From contig JAHCMI010000011.1 in NCBI GenBank assembly GCA_019192545.1, positions 87,343-151,342 of the forward strand: a DNA stretch of 64,000 nt. The letters are read 5' to 3'. A model generated the notes under the pieces. It did not search any database. It saw only the letters and a list, made by a program, of their open reading frames with translations, and was not told where the DNA came from. Below, piece after piece: positions 34,584-43,676 of this stretch. This DNA comes from Rivularia sp. MS3 (GTDB lineage Bacteria; Cyanobacteriota; Cyanobacteriia; Cyanobacteriales; Nostocaceae). Position 1 is the stretch's first letter, and each line of letters begins with the position of its first letter. A program made the translations under genes and the position numbers.

Positions 34584-36002
34584 ATGAATCAAGACAATTC
34601 ACCAGCGCACAAACAAACCAATCAGGTAGAGCGCAATATTGAAGGAATACATAAACCGCCAAAGAACTGGCGACAACGCTTAAGCTGGTTGGGTCCAGGA
34701 ATAACTTGGATGGCAGCAGGTGCAGGAGGAGCAGGTGAATTGCTGTTCCCACCCCGCGTCGGCTCACTCTACGGATATGCTTTCTTCTGGGCGATTGTTG
34801 CCGCTGTTGCCCTCAAATGGTTCATTAACCATGAAATCGGTCGCTTTTCTACTTGTACCGGAGATACGCTGCTTGATGGATTCAAAAAAGTTCCCAGACC
34901 GAAAAATTGGGCAGTTTGGCTCATCGTCTTGCCGCAATTATTTGTCGCAGTTGGTGCAATTGCTGGATTATCGGGGTCAGCCGCTACCGCACTTATTCTG
35001 GTTTTTCCTGGCGATAACCGTCTTTGGATGACAGTAATCCTGCTGACAACAATGGTTTTTCTTCTATGGGGAAAGTACAAAAAGCTCGAACAAGTAGCTT
35101 CATTTTTAGCAATTGCTTTAGCATTGGCAGCAATCGTAACAGCTATTACTGTCTTTCCTAATATTAGTGCCTTAGCTGCGGGACTCGTTCCCCAGCTACC
35201 AGCCAATACAAATTATGCGGAGATTGTACCTTGGCTGAGTTTTGTTCTGGCGGGTGCAGCAGGGATGACGTGGTATTCTTACTGGATTGCAGAAAAGGGT
35301 TATGGTGCAGCAGAATATGCTCGCGAGATTGGTGAGGCTGTGAATCCACGCGAGATGAGTACTCAGGAGCGCCAAGGTTTGCGCGGTTGGCTGTCGATAA
35401 TGACATTAGACTTAACTCTAGGTGTCATCGGCGGACTACTGATTGTTATGGCTTTTCTGATTTTAGGTACTGAATTATTACGACCCCAAGGACTTGTACC
35501 AGCAGAAAATCGCGTTGCCGAGGTGCTGGGTAGTCTACTAGGTGATGTCTGGGGACCTATTGGTTATTGGTTTATGATTGTGGCAGTGTTTACGGGTTTC
35601 TGGCAAACTGTACTTACAAATCAAGATGGTTGGGCGCGGTTATTTGCGGATGGAACGAATATTATCTTGCAGCCATTCAATTTGCACAATCGATGGACGA
35701 ATGAAGAATTTCTACGAAAGGCTTATATCGTAGGGTTATTGACAGTCGTACCTATCGCACTTTACTGGATTGTCGGAGAACCAGTAGGACTACTTCAAAT
35801 TACTGGAATTATCGAAGCAGCCCATATTCCCTTTATTGCCTGGTTAACCTTATATATCAACTATCGCCGACTGCCGAATGGTTTGCGACCATCTAAGTTT
35901 AATCTAACTGCAACTGCTATAGCGGGACTCTTCTTTGCTGTATTTGCTATAACTTATTTTTTACAATTGATTGGTATCCTTGGCGGTGATTCTAGTAGTT
36001 GA
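34584..36002 (+). CDS. Divergent Nramp-family metal-ion transporter
   Basis: The 472-aa protein has about eleven membrane helices and an Nramp layout. TM1 is WLGPGITWMAAGAGGAGELL, where the canonical DPGN metal-binding motif is absent. TM6 is VLAGAAGMTWYSYWIAEKGY instead of the MPHN-type motif. NHEIGRFSTCTGDTLLDGF follows TM2, and a late helix ends near IIEAAHIPFIAWL. Relatives of this type are annotated as Nramp-like but their substrate is uncertain. I chose ATG at 34584; a TTG at 34551 would add 11 residues. It lies directly after the di-heme cytochrome gene and is convergent with the second dps. Confidence 0.8.
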   Translation: MNQDNSPAHKQTNQVERNIEGIHKPPKNWRQRLSWLGPGITWMAAGAGGAGELLFPPRVGSLYGYAFFWAIVAAVALKWFINHEIGRFSTCTGDTLLDGFKKVPRPKNWAVWLIVLPQLFVAVGAIAGLSGSAATALILVFPGDNRLWMTVILLTTMVFLLWGKYKKLEQVASFLAIALALAAIVTAITVFPNISALAAGLVPQLPANTNYAEIVPWLSFVLAGAAGMTWYSYWIAEKGYGAAEYAREIGEAVNPREMSTQERQGLRGWLSIMTLDLTLGVIGGLLIVMAFLILGTELLRPQGLVPAENRVAEVLGSLLGDVWGPIGYWFMIVAVFTGFWQTVLTNQDGWARLFADGTNIILQPFNLHNRWTNEEFLRKAYIVGLLTVVPIALYWIVGEPVGLLQITGIIEAAHIPFIAWLTLYINYRRLPNGLRPSKFNLTATAIAGLFFAVFAITYFLQLIGILGGDSSS

Positions 36003-36058
36003 ATCATCAACAATTGACATTAGCTTGTTTGCAGTAGTGGCTTTGATTGTAGGTAAAT

Positions 36059-36592
36059 TTAGTTAACGCCTACAGCAGTTTTTCCAGATATCTGACCATC
36101 TGCTTGTAAAGATTCTCCTTCAATAAAGGAGCGTAACATCCAAGCCATTTCTTCATGTTCTTCCATTAATCCGGTAAGGAAATCAGCTGTTCCTTCATCA
36201 TGGAAGTCCGAGCTACACTTATCAATATGCTCGCGCAAATTACGGATAACTTGTTCGTGGTCATTTACTAAACTAGCTACCATTTGAGTTGCTAAAGGTA
36301 GTTTTTCAGAACTTTCTTTTAAAGATGTTAGTTTGAGAAATCCTCCCATAGTACTTACAGGGAAAGAACCTAAAGCACGAACCCGCTCGGCAATAGAGTC
36401 AATGTTCATTGTTAAGGTTTGATAATGTTCTTCCCAAAGTTCGTGCAGAGTGCGGAACTGAGGTCCAATAACATCCCAGTGATACTTCTTGGTTTTAACT
36501 AATAGTAAGTAAGCATCTGCTAAATCATTGTTTAAGAGTTCACAAACGCCTTTACGCTGTTCCTCTGTTAAACCAATATTAATGCTACGCAT
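36059..36592 (-). CDS. dps: Dps family DNA-protecting ferritin-like protein (copy 2)
   Basis: The 177-aa paralogue of the gene at 10233 is about 89% identical by eye. The ferroxidase residues are all kept (KYHWDVIGPQFRTLHELWEE, NIDSIAERV). Differences cluster at the surface and C-terminal tail (GQISGKTAVGVN), and one adds a Cys (HIDKCSSDF). Having two nearly equal Dps proteins 26 kb apart points to a recent duplication or conversion. TTTTTCTCTTTTT upstream on the plus strand corresponds to a purine-rich leader near its ATG. It is convergent with the Nramp-like gene, 57 bases apart. Confidence 0.92.
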   Translation of the reverse strand: MRSINIGLTEEQRKGVCELLNNDLADAYLLLVKTKKYHWDVIGPQFRTLHELWEEHYQTLTMNIDSIAERVRALGSFPVSTMGGFLKLTSLKESSEKLPLATQMVASLVNDHEQVIRNLREHIDKCSSDFHDEGTADFLTGLMEEHEEMAWMLRSFIEGESLQADGQISGKTAVGVN

Positions 36593-37043
36593 AATTATTT
36601 TTTCTCTTTTTCAACTCTTTCTCGATTTGAACATATTAAGTTTGTTGAAAAATCAGTCGCAGGTGAGAATGTAATTTCTTTGAGCTTAATTTGAGCTTAA
36701 GGATATCAGAATAAGTTTCTATCTTGAGACATAGTAGCTTCGATATCTCTGCACGTATACTCTGTTAATAGATGGAATAGTCTTTTAAATTAAGTAACCT
36801 ACAGGTAAGTAACTTTCTACTTTTAGTGGTTTTGAAAAAGCAAGGAATTTTAAATACTTTCAAATATGAATTTAGAAATAATAGTCAAACATCTATCCCT
36901 AGTTTAATTATAAAAAAATAGATTAAGCCTTTTTTATCTGTCTTAGGAATGACGAATAGCTTCATGTGAAATAGATAGGCTACTACAAACAGACAAAAGT
37001 TCTTAGACTGAAACAAATTAGATACAAAGCACAGGAGGATAAT
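36593..37043. other. Divergent promoter region between dps copy 2 and a small gene
   Basis: There is no credible ORF. It should contain promoters for the minus-strand dps and the plus-strand 78-aa gene. AGGAGG (37033-37038) is the strong Shine-Dalgarno of the latter. Confidence 0.5.
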
Positions 37044-37280
37044 ATGGTTCAACAAATGAAAAGAGACTGCAATACGGGAACAGCTAACGAACACTACGAT
37101 TTGATTAGCGTCATCTATCACTCACTACAAAGTGCTTCCGTATGCAATATGTACATCCAAGATGCGAATAATTCTGGCGACCGCGAATTGATGGAGTTCT
37201 TTCAACAGGTCAAAGAGCAAAACTGTCAGCAAGCAGAGCAAGCGAAAAAATTGATGGCACAACGGATGGGTCAGCAATAA
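37044..37280 (+). CDS. Small helical protein, ferritin-like helix pattern (78 aa)
   Basis: An all-helical short protein. EHYDLISVIYHSLQSASVCN is followed by YIQDANNSGDRELMEFFQQV and QNCQQAEQAKKLMAQRM. The E-H-Y...Y-H spacing recalls half of a ferritin-like two-helix unit, but no complete di-iron site is visible. AGGAGG five bases before the ATG predicts strong translation. Similar small proteins occur near stress genes in cyanobacteria. A multi-stem hairpin follows at 37321-37380. Confidence 0.7.
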   Translation: MVQQMKRDCNTGTANEHYDLISVIYHSLQSASVCNMYIQDANNSGDRELMEFFQQVKEQNCQQAEQAKKLMAQRMGQQ

Positions 37281-37320
37281 GCTATCTATCTAAATACGTA
37301 AGTTCCGAATTCGGAGTTTG

Positions 37321-37380
37321 GTGGGGCACATAAATACTTAGGGAAATCTTAAGTGAGTATTTCTTTAGATGATGCCCCAC
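37321..37380. repeat. 60-nt multi-stem palindrome
   Basis: Outer arms GTGGGGCA (37321-37328) and TGCCCCAC (37373-37380) enclose AAATACT (37332-37338) and AGTATTT (37356-37362). It could terminate the preceding transcript or be a small palindromic element. No U-tract follows. Confidence 0.5.
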
Positions 37381-37414
37381 AAGTATCTGTAACTATTTAA
37401 GGCGGGAAGTAAGT

Positions 37415-37472
37415 ATAATTCGTAATATGTCCCTCCGGGACACGCTACGCTAACGTAATTCGTAATTCGTAA
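37415..37472. repeat. Compound dispersed repeat (TAATTCG units around a GTCCCTCCGGGAC core)
   Basis: TAATTCGTAAT units flank GTCCCTCCGGGAC and CACGCTACGCTAACG. The core recurs inverted at 52802-52830 (TATGCCCTCCGGGCACGCTG). TAATTCG units recur in the palindrome at 62565-62621. It lies in the leader of the phosphoribosyltransferase gene. Confidence 0.6.
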
Positions 37473-37524
37473 GAGAAAAATAGAAGTTAATCGCTCAATT
37501 GAGCGAATTTTGTATTATATAAAA

Positions 37525-38193
37525 ATGTTATACCGAAATCGAACTGAAGCTGGGCAAAGGTTAGCGCAGAAATTAAAAGATTATGCTAACCGTCCAGATG
37601 TTTTGGTGCTGGGTTTGCCTCGCGGTGGCGTTCCGGTAGCTTTTGAAGTCGCTAAATTGCTCAATGCGCCACTAGATGTTTTTTTGGTACGTAAACTAGG
37701 CGTTCCCGGTCATGAAGAATTAGCTATGGGAGCAATCGCTAGTGGTGGTATTCGCATTCTTAATGAGGAAGTGGTAAAAGATTTACACTTATCGTACAAA
37801 GTAATTGATAAGGTTACGAAGAGCGAGCAAGAAGAGATGAAACGCCGCGAAGGCGCTTACCGAGACAATCGCTCTCCTTTGGATTTAAGCAATCGCACCA
37901 TAATTTTAGTAGATGACGGTTTGGCAACTGGTGCGACCATGCGCGTTGCTGCCGTAGCCATCAGACAGCAGCAGCCCAAACAAATTATTGCTGCCGTACC
38001 AGTATCTGCTCCGGAAATCTGCAATGAGTTCCGAGTCGAGGTAGACGAAATCATTTGTGCCCAAACGCCAAAACCCTTTGTTGCGGTTGGTGTTTGGTAT
38101 GAAAAATTTTCGCAAACCACTGATGCACAAGTACAGGATTTACTCAAACGGGCTGCTGAAAGAGAAGTTATTGCTTTGCGTTCGGCAAGCTAA
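37525..38193 (+). CDS. Phosphoribosyltransferase-domain protein
   Basis: The 222-aa protein has LVLGLPRGGVPVAFEVAKLL (type I PRTase loop), VFLVRKLGVPGHEELAMGAI, and the PRPP-binding signature RTIILVDDGLATGATMRVAA (acidic pair plus TGAT). Stand-alone members of this group occur in many bacteria with unknown substrates. The DDGLATG motif is intact, so activity is expected. I chose ATG at 37525; an in-frame TTG at 37510 adds five residues. Its leader carries dispersed repeats (37415-37472) and an ATCGCTCAATTGAGCGAAT palindrome just before the start. Confidence 0.85.
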   Translation: MLYRNRTEAGQRLAQKLKDYANRPDVLVLGLPRGGVPVAFEVAKLLNAPLDVFLVRKLGVPGHEELAMGAIASGGIRILNEEVVKDLHLSYKVIDKVTKSEQEEMKRREGAYRDNRSPLDLSNRTIILVDDGLATGATMRVAAVAIRQQQPKQIIAAVPVSAPEICNEFRVEVDEIICAQTPKPFVAVGVWYEKFSQTTDAQVQDLLKRAAEREVIALRSAS

Positions 38194-38249
38194 TTTTTAC
38201 TTATTTAACCCGAACTCGTAGGAAACAAAAACAGGAAATTCTACCCATT

Positions 38250-38879
38250 ATGGCAACTTCACAATCACCGAAACTTTATACCATGTCTGGTACTTGCGCC
38301 TTAGCACCTCATATTGTGCTTGAGTGGATTGGCAAGCCTTACGAACTTGAAGTTATGGAACATGGGCAGCACCTTGAACCAGAGTACTTAAAGATAAACC
38401 CGAAGGGTAAAGTACCTGCTTTAATCAATGAAGATGGTCGCGTACTTACAGAAGCAGCTGCCATTTTGATGTATTTAGCAGACCGATATCCTCAAGCCAA
38501 TCTTGGCACAGGTGATGATGCTTATGAGCGTTACCAACTTGAGGAATGGCTTGCCTATATGACTAGCGAAGTACACGCCGATTTTGCACCGCACTTTGCA
38601 CCACAACGTTTTATTGATGATGAAAATCAGTACGATGCTGTGCGTAAAGCAACTTACGAGCGCCTACGCGAACACTATGAAACTTTGAACGAGCGCTTAA
38701 ATCAGCATCTAATGGCGCATGGACGTACCGTAGCCGACTCTTATCTCTACGTCCTGACTCGCTGGATTGACCTAACACCGATGAATATCAACGACTATCC
38801 AAATTTGAAAGGTTTTCGCGAACATATGTCGGCTGATGCAGGGGTTAAACAAGCTGTGGAAATGCAGAAAGCTAAGTGA
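38250..38879 (+). CDS. Glutathione S-transferase (beta-class, GstA-like)
   Basis: The 209-aa protein has the thioredoxin-like N-domain (KLYTMSGTCALAPHIVLEWI), with Cys at the position of the catalytic Cys10 in bacterial beta-class GSTs (CSLAPH pattern). NPKGKVPALINEDGRVLTE follows, then EAAAILMYLADRYP (Glu/Ser-type glutathione contact, here EA). The helical C-domain begins near residue 88. It conjugates glutathione to electrophiles or acts as a peroxidase. The gene lies 56 bases after the PRTase and is probably co-transcribed. Confidence 0.88.
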   Translation: MATSQSPKLYTMSGTCALAPHIVLEWIGKPYELEVMEHGQHLEPEYLKINPKGKVPALINEDGRVLTEAAAILMYLADRYPQANLGTGDDAYERYQLEEWLAYMTSEVHADFAPHFAPQRFIDDENQYDAVRKATYERLREHYETLNERLNQHLMAHGRTVADSYLYVLTRWIDLTPMNINDYPNLKGFREHMSADAGVKQAVEMQKAK

Positions 38880-39034
38880 TGAATGTAAATCAATAAATAT
38901 TCCTTTCTCTTCTCTTTTTTTGTTTAACCAGAACTCATGTTAACAAGTATGCTTCCGTACTGAAAAATTAATTAAAAAATGGCACAGAAATCAAGCACTT
39001 TATTAGCTGATGTGGTGTGCTAGAACGCAAAAAT

Positions 39035-39334
39035 ATGGAAACAAATCTTCCCCACAGATGGTTGCAAAAACTAGTCATACTAGGTACTCCTCTGGCTATA
39101 GGAATTGTAGAGCTTTGGCATCCAAAATTCTCATCAGAGCTGTTAGACCTACCACCCCAACAGGTGTTGGACACAATATCATCAATGATAAGTGCAGGTT
39201 CGTGGCTAACTATACACCTGCTCCAACTCCCATTATTCGGACTCTTGGCAATGTCGGTATGGACGTATACGCTTTACCAATGGACTGTACCTGAAAATTT
39301 TCCTGATAATTTGCTTTCTAATCAAGAGAAATAG
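39035..39334 (+). CDS. Two-helix membrane protein, probably truncated (99 aa)
   Basis: METNLPHRWLQKLVILGTPL begins a first membrane helix (LVILGTPLAIGIVELWHP). A second, WLTIHLLQLPLFGLLAMSVW, is followed by a polar tail (ENFPDNLLSNQEK). The sharp end after TYTLYQWTV suggests a longer membrane protein that lost its C-terminal helices. I do not recognise the family. ATG at 39035 is preferred to an in-frame GTG at 39017. Confidence 0.45.
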   Translation: METNLPHRWLQKLVILGTPLAIGIVELWHPKFSSELLDLPPQQVLDTISSMISAGSWLTIHLLQLPLFGLLAMSVWTYTLYQWTVPENFPDNLLSNQEK

Positions 39335-39391
39335 CGAATGAAAAAAAATGAAATTCTTGAGTAAATAGAAACTTTCCTCCATAACAAACAC

Positions 39392-39429
39392 GATGCCTTG
39401 TTTTTCACTTTTAGTAAGAACAAGGCATC
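39392..39429 (+). terminator. Perfect 11-bp hairpin
   Basis: GATGCCTTGTT (39392-39402) pairs with AACAAGGCATC (39419-39429) around a 16-nt AT-rich loop. It lies 58 bases after the small membrane protein gene and is a candidate terminator, although no U-tract follows. Confidence 0.5.
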
Positions 39430-39800
39430 AATCTATTACTGGAACAATTTCGGAGTAACTAATAGCTTTTCTGGCAATTATTATCGTGATACTTGTAGCA
39501 GAGTTTAATCCATAATACGGCATATCACATTTAAAATTAAGGTTCTTCAGTACCTGTTATGCCAAACTATTAGTTAAAATGAAAATTATGCTGTTAAATT
39601 CAGGCTTAAATGACCAGAATGCTTAAAAAGGTAGTTTCTGTTAAGAATTAAAGCATGTATCCCTTATATAGCTTTGATTTTAAGATTTTGATATACGTTT
39701 TTAGCATAATACGTACTGAAGAGCCAAAATTAATCATATTTTATGTTGATAACTTGACATTACTATAGCAATCCTATTTAATTTACGAACAACTTGTGAA

Positions 39801-39828
39801 GGGAACAGGGAACAGGAAACAGGGAATA
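39801..39828. repeat. Heptamer tandem repeat (GGGAACA type)
   Basis: Four units: GGGAACA, GGGAACA, GGAAACA, GGGAATA. This is an STRR-like 7-nt array in intergenic DNA. Confidence 0.65.
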
Positions 39829-40021
39829 GATTTGTTTATATATCATTTAGGAATGCTATATATCGATAAACTTCAAAATTAAATAATTGTATATTATTTT
39901 TTGATTCGAGCTTAATAAAGATTTATAATATCTAACGAAAAATAACAATTAACAAGGAAAAATTTGTAAAATTGAGTTAAAAAATGATTTTGTAGATATT
40001 GACTTTTAATAAATAAAACTA

Positions 40022-42610
40022 ATGACAGTAGAAAATATTCTTCAAGGTTTGCAATATAACGATTCTTTAAAAGCAAGAACTGTGTCAGAGGTGATGCAGA
40101 ATCCGGTGACTTATGCATCTCCTACTACGGATTTACTCAATATTGCTAGAATTATGGCTTCTGAGAATATTGGTAGTGTTGTAATTGCACAGCATCGAGC
40201 AATAGAAGCAAGGGGAGAGGTTTTTCCTATTGGAATAATTACGGAACGAGATATAGTCAGACTCCAAGCGCTACAACAAAATTTAGCTAATATTGAAGCG
40301 AAAACAGTTATTAGTAGCGCGTTAAAATGCGTGCGTGAAACTGATTCGCTATGGAATGCTTATTCCCAAATGCAGCACTTTAATTTACAGCAATTAGTGG
40401 TAGTTGGAGATGAAGAGGAATTAGTAGGTATTGTAACTCAATCTAGTTGTTTACAGCTAGGCTGTTGTGTAAAAAAAAACCATATTGCTACTGGATTAGA
40501 GCAAAAATTAGAAGAAAAAACATCGCGATTAATTCAGCTAAAGCAGCAATTACGAAGTGAAATTATCCAACATCAGCAAAACCAACAAACATACCATCAA
40601 TCTTCAATTGAATTAGAAAAGCAAATTGCACAAAGAGCCGCAGAACTTATTAAAGTTAACTGCGAATTAAGCACAAGCCTTGAAGGACAAGCCGTTTTTG
40701 AAGAGGAATTACGTCAGCAAAATGAAGAATTATTGATTGCTCATGAAAACGTGAAGTTAGAGCAACAGCGTTATGAGAATTTATTCGAGTTTGCTCCAGA
40801 TGCGTATTTGGTAACTGATGCAAATGGAAAGATTCAAGAGGCTAACCGTGCAGCTTGTAACTTGTTTAGTTTGTCCCAAGATAAACTTGTAGGTAAACCC
40901 ATATTTATTTTTATTGCCGAGCCTAATCGTAAAACCTTTCGTACCCAAGTGAACTTGTTGCAGCGGGTGGAGGATTGGGAATGTTCTATAAAGCCACGGG
41001 AACGCCAGCCTTTTAATGCCACAATTACTATAACCAGCATCCACGATAATAAGGATAACCTGGTAGGCAAACGTTTGATGGTTCGCGATATCACCCAACG
41101 CAAGCAGGCAGAAGAGAAGATTAGACAGCAAGCTGCTTTACTCGATATTACTACAGATGCAATTATTGTTTGCAATTTGGAAAACCAGATATTGTTCTGG
41201 AATCGGGGAGCAGAAAATTTGTATGGATGGTCAGAAAAAGAAGTTAGTAATCTCAGTTTTCAAGAATTAGATAAAAACGATTCTCCTGAAATTGAATTTG
41301 CTTTTGCTAGCGTTTTAGAAAATAAATTTTGGCAAGGTGAATTAGAGCAATTTACTAAAAGCGGTAAACTCCAACTTGTTTACAGTCGCTGGACTTTAAT
41401 GCATGACGAACATAATAACCCACAATCAATTTTGATAGTCAACACCGATATTACCGAGAAAAAACAACTCGAAGCACAATATTATCGAGCGCAACGTTTG
41501 GAAAGCCTTGGTACTTTAGCCTCCGGTATTGCTCACGATTTAAATAATATCCTAACTCCAATTCTTACAGGTACCCAATTACTACCACGGAGAATTCCTA
41601 ATCTGGATGAAAAAAATCGGATTATTCTCAAGATGATTGAAGATAACTGCAAGCGGGGAAGTGAACTTGTCAGGCAAATTACATCTTTTGCTAGAGGAGC
41701 AAAAGGAAATCGCATTCCCATACAATTAAAACATTTAGTCAAGGAAATTCAGCGAATAGTCCAAAGTACATTTCCGAAATCTATTGAATTTAAGACTAAA
41801 ATACCAACCCTGTGGACGGTAGAAGCCCAACCAAGCCAAATACATCAGATATTAATGAATCTATGTATTAATGCTCGCGATGCCATGCCCGAAGGAGGTA
41901 GCTTGAGTATTACAGCCGAGAATCGCTACATCGATGAAACTTATACCAGCATGAATCCGGAAGCGAAAGTAGGTAATTACGTGATGATAACCGTTGCCGA
42001 TACCGGATGTGGTATTCCTCAAGAAATTAAGGAGCGAATTTTTGAACCGTTTTTTACCACGAAGGAAGTAGGAAAAGGTACGGGATTAGGACTTTCTACA
42101 ACAATTGGTATCATTAAAAACCACGCTGGTTTTGTCAAGGTTTCATCTGTAGTGGGTAAAGGTAGTCAGTTTCAAATATATTTACCTGCGATTAATTCTC
42201 CAGAAATAGAACAAACTTCTGAGTCTAAGATAAGTAACGGTAATAGAGAATTAATTCTAATGGTAGATGACGAAAAATATATAAGAGAAATGACCAAAAA
42301 TTCTCTTGAATTACATGACTATAGAGTGCTTACTGCTAGTGATGGTTCTGAAGCTTTTTCATTCTATATTCAAAACAAACATCAAGTCAGTTTAGTATTG
42401 ATAGATATACAAATGCCTTCTGTAGGTGGATTGCAAGCAATTCAAGTTTTACGAAAAATGAATCCCGATATCAAAATTATTGCGATGAGCGGTATTGAAT
42501 CAAATCGTCCGTTACTCGAAGCAAATGAGATTAAAGTAGAAGCATTTTTATCCAAACCTTATACATTAGGGGAATTATTGGAAACTATAAAAGTTGTTAT
42601 CAAAAATTAA
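40022..42610 (+). CDS. CBS-PAS-PAS hybrid histidine kinase with receiver (862 aa)
   Basis: Two CBS motifs (TVSEVMQNPVTYASPTTDLL and IGIITERDIVRLQ; LVGIVTQSS) cover about 15-150. A coiled coil follows (about 160-245), then PAS (LFEFAPDAYLVTDANG, 255-365) and PAS (370-485). The HisKA box is GTLASGIAHDLNNILTPILT (about 505), the NtrB-like HDLNN type. HATPase (ADTGCGIPQEIKERIFEPFF, GKGTGLGLSTT) and REC (LILMVDDEKYIREM, LVLIDIQMPSVGG, AFLSKPYT) follow. All phospho-residues are present. CBS domains suggest adenine-nucleotide or energy sensing. Its PAS resembles the PAS of the frameshifted protein at 18470 (LFEFAPDAYL), so the two may share ancestry. Confidence 0.9.
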   Translation: MTVENILQGLQYNDSLKARTVSEVMQNPVTYASPTTDLLNIARIMASENIGSVVIAQHRAIEARGEVFPIGIITERDIVRLQALQQNLANIEAKTVISSALKCVRETDSLWNAYSQMQHFNLQQLVVVGDEEELVGIVTQSSCLQLGCCVKKNHIATGLEQKLEEKTSRLIQLKQQLRSEIIQHQQNQQTYHQSSIELEKQIAQRAAELIKVNCELSTSLEGQAVFEEELRQQNEELLIAHENVKLEQQRYENLFEFAPDAYLVTDANGKIQEANRAACNLFSLSQDKLVGKPIFIFIAEPNRKTFRTQVNLLQRVEDWECSIKPRERQPFNATITITSIHDNKDNLVGKRLMVRDITQRKQAEEKIRQQAALLDITTDAIIVCNLENQILFWNRGAENLYGWSEKEVSNLSFQELDKNDSPEIEFAFASVLENKFWQGELEQFTKSGKLQLVYSRWTLMHDEHNNPQSILIVNTDITEKKQLEAQYYRAQRLESLGTLASGIAHDLNNILTPILTGTQLLPRRIPNLDEKNRIILKMIEDNCKRGSELVRQITSFARGAKGNRIPIQLKHLVKEIQRIVQSTFPKSIEFKTKIPTLWTVEAQPSQIHQILMNLCINARDAMPEGGSLSITAENRYIDETYTSMNPEAKVGNYVMITVADTGCGIPQEIKERIFEPFFTTKEVGKGTGLGLSTTIGIIKNHAGFVKVSSVVGKGSQFQIYLPAINSPEIEQTSESKISNGNRELILMVDDEKYIREMTKNSLELHDYRVLTASDGSEAFSFYIQNKHQVSLVLIDIQMPSVGGLQAIQVLRKMNPDIKIIAMSGIESNRPLLEANEIKVEAFLSKPYTLGELLETIKVVIKN

Positions 42611-42618
42611 AGGTCAAA

Positions 42619-42667
42619 AAAGGTCAAAGGTTAAAGGTTAGAGGTCAAAGGTTAGAGGTCAAAGGTG
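42619..42667. repeat. Heptamer tandem repeat (AAAGGTY/AGAGGTC), seven units
   Basis: Seven consecutive 7-nt units begin at 42619 (AAAGGTC, AAAGGTT, AAAGGTT, AGAGGTC and so on). It is an STRR-like array immediately after the hybrid kinase stop codon. Confidence 0.7.
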
Positions 42668-42720
42668 AAATGTGATAAATATTAAAGATTACATTTATGA
42701 TTCTTAACTTTTAATTCCTT

Positions 42721-42764
42721 CTTGGAAAGTTTTGGGGACGGAAACCGACACCCCAAACTTTCCG
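42721..42764. repeat. Dispersed 44-nt palindromic repeat, copy 2
   Basis: Identical over 44 nt to 14268-14311. Both copies sit next to heptamer repeats and TAACTCC-type sequence, so the combination may move or arise together. Confidence 0.75.
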
Positions 42765-42962
42765 CTAACTCCTAATTCTTAACCCCTAACTATTATATAA
42801 TCTCCCTAGTTGAAAAGAAATCTATGCAATTAGATAGAAACCTTGCCGGATAGAAATAATTAACATTGACTAAAGCAAGTTTTAAAGGTTTTGTATCAAC
42901 ACTCAAAGCCTAATTTTCTTGTATGAATTTAAACATAAATAAATTGAATCTTAATTAAAGAT

Positions 42963-43421
42963 ATGCAACTTCAAAGTCCGGCATTTTTAGCAGGAAACAC
43001 TATTCCATTAAAATACACCTGCGATGGTGACAACGCTTCTCCTCCTCTGAATTGGGAGAATCCACCTAATGGTACTTCTAGTTATGCTCTAATTGTCGAA
43101 GATCCAGATTCACCGAAGCAAACCTTTACCCATTGGATTGTTTACGATTTACCATTTACTGTTAAGTGTTTACCTGAAGGTGTTGCGAATAAACCTACAA
43201 TGCCTAATGGTGGTAAGCAGGGAAAAAATGATTTTGGTAAATTAGGATTTTTCGGTCCTTGTCCACCCGAAGAAACTCATCGCTACTTCTTCAAACTTTA
43301 TGCATTAGCTCATCCGCTATTTTTGGCTCCAGGAGCTTCTAAAGAAGAGGTTGTAAAAGCTATGGAAGGTCATGTACTTGAGTCTGTCGAGTTAATGGGA
43401 GTTTATAGTAAAGGTGATTAA
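42963..43421 (+). CDS. YbhB/YbcL-type PEBP (Raf-kinase-inhibitor-like) protein
   Basis: The 152-aa protein matches the bacterial PEBP fold: YTCDGDNASPPLNWENPPNG (ligand loop), ALIVEDPDSPKQTFTHWIVY (the DPD..F.HW signature), then NDFGKLGFFGPCPPEETHRY (GPCPP motif) and the C-terminal VLESVELMGVYSK. Function in bacteria is unclear; the fold binds phospholipids or anions. The length is standard. It is monocistronic, with gene-free DNA on both sides. Confidence 0.9.
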   Translation: MQLQSPAFLAGNTIPLKYTCDGDNASPPLNWENPPNGTSSYALIVEDPDSPKQTFTHWIVYDLPFTVKCLPEGVANKPTMPNGGKQGKNDFGKLGFFGPCPPEETHRYFFKLYALAHPLFLAPGASKEEVVKAMEGHVLESVELMGVYSKGD

Positions 43422-43676
43422 TATTTGTCTATTTAATCTTATGTTTAAAAGACGAATAACTTGATTAAAAAGCTCCAACCCAAATTACGGAGGAAAATGT
43501 AATTTAAATTGCCTAATTTTGAGGAATTTTGAGAGCTAGTAACGGCTACCATTTACCATTTGATAGTAATAATAAATTCCGCCTTACAATTTAGCAAAGC
43601 CAAGTTTTTGACACTTTCTCAACTAATCTATGTTTAAGTATTAAATAGAAGACCAAAGCAAAATTATTCCCTTTAC

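Larger units (their letters stand above)
39335..40021. other. Gene-free region with a hairpin and heptamers
   Basis: There is no credible gene. It contains a perfect hairpin (39392-39429) and GGGAACA heptamers (39801-39828). The rest is AT-rich and probably includes the promoter of the hybrid kinase at 40022. Confidence 0.5.

Noticed and set aside
39010..39294. 94-aa ORF in another frame over the small membrane protein
   Set aside because: It has no hydrophobic or domain pattern; the 39035 frame gives two clear membrane helices.
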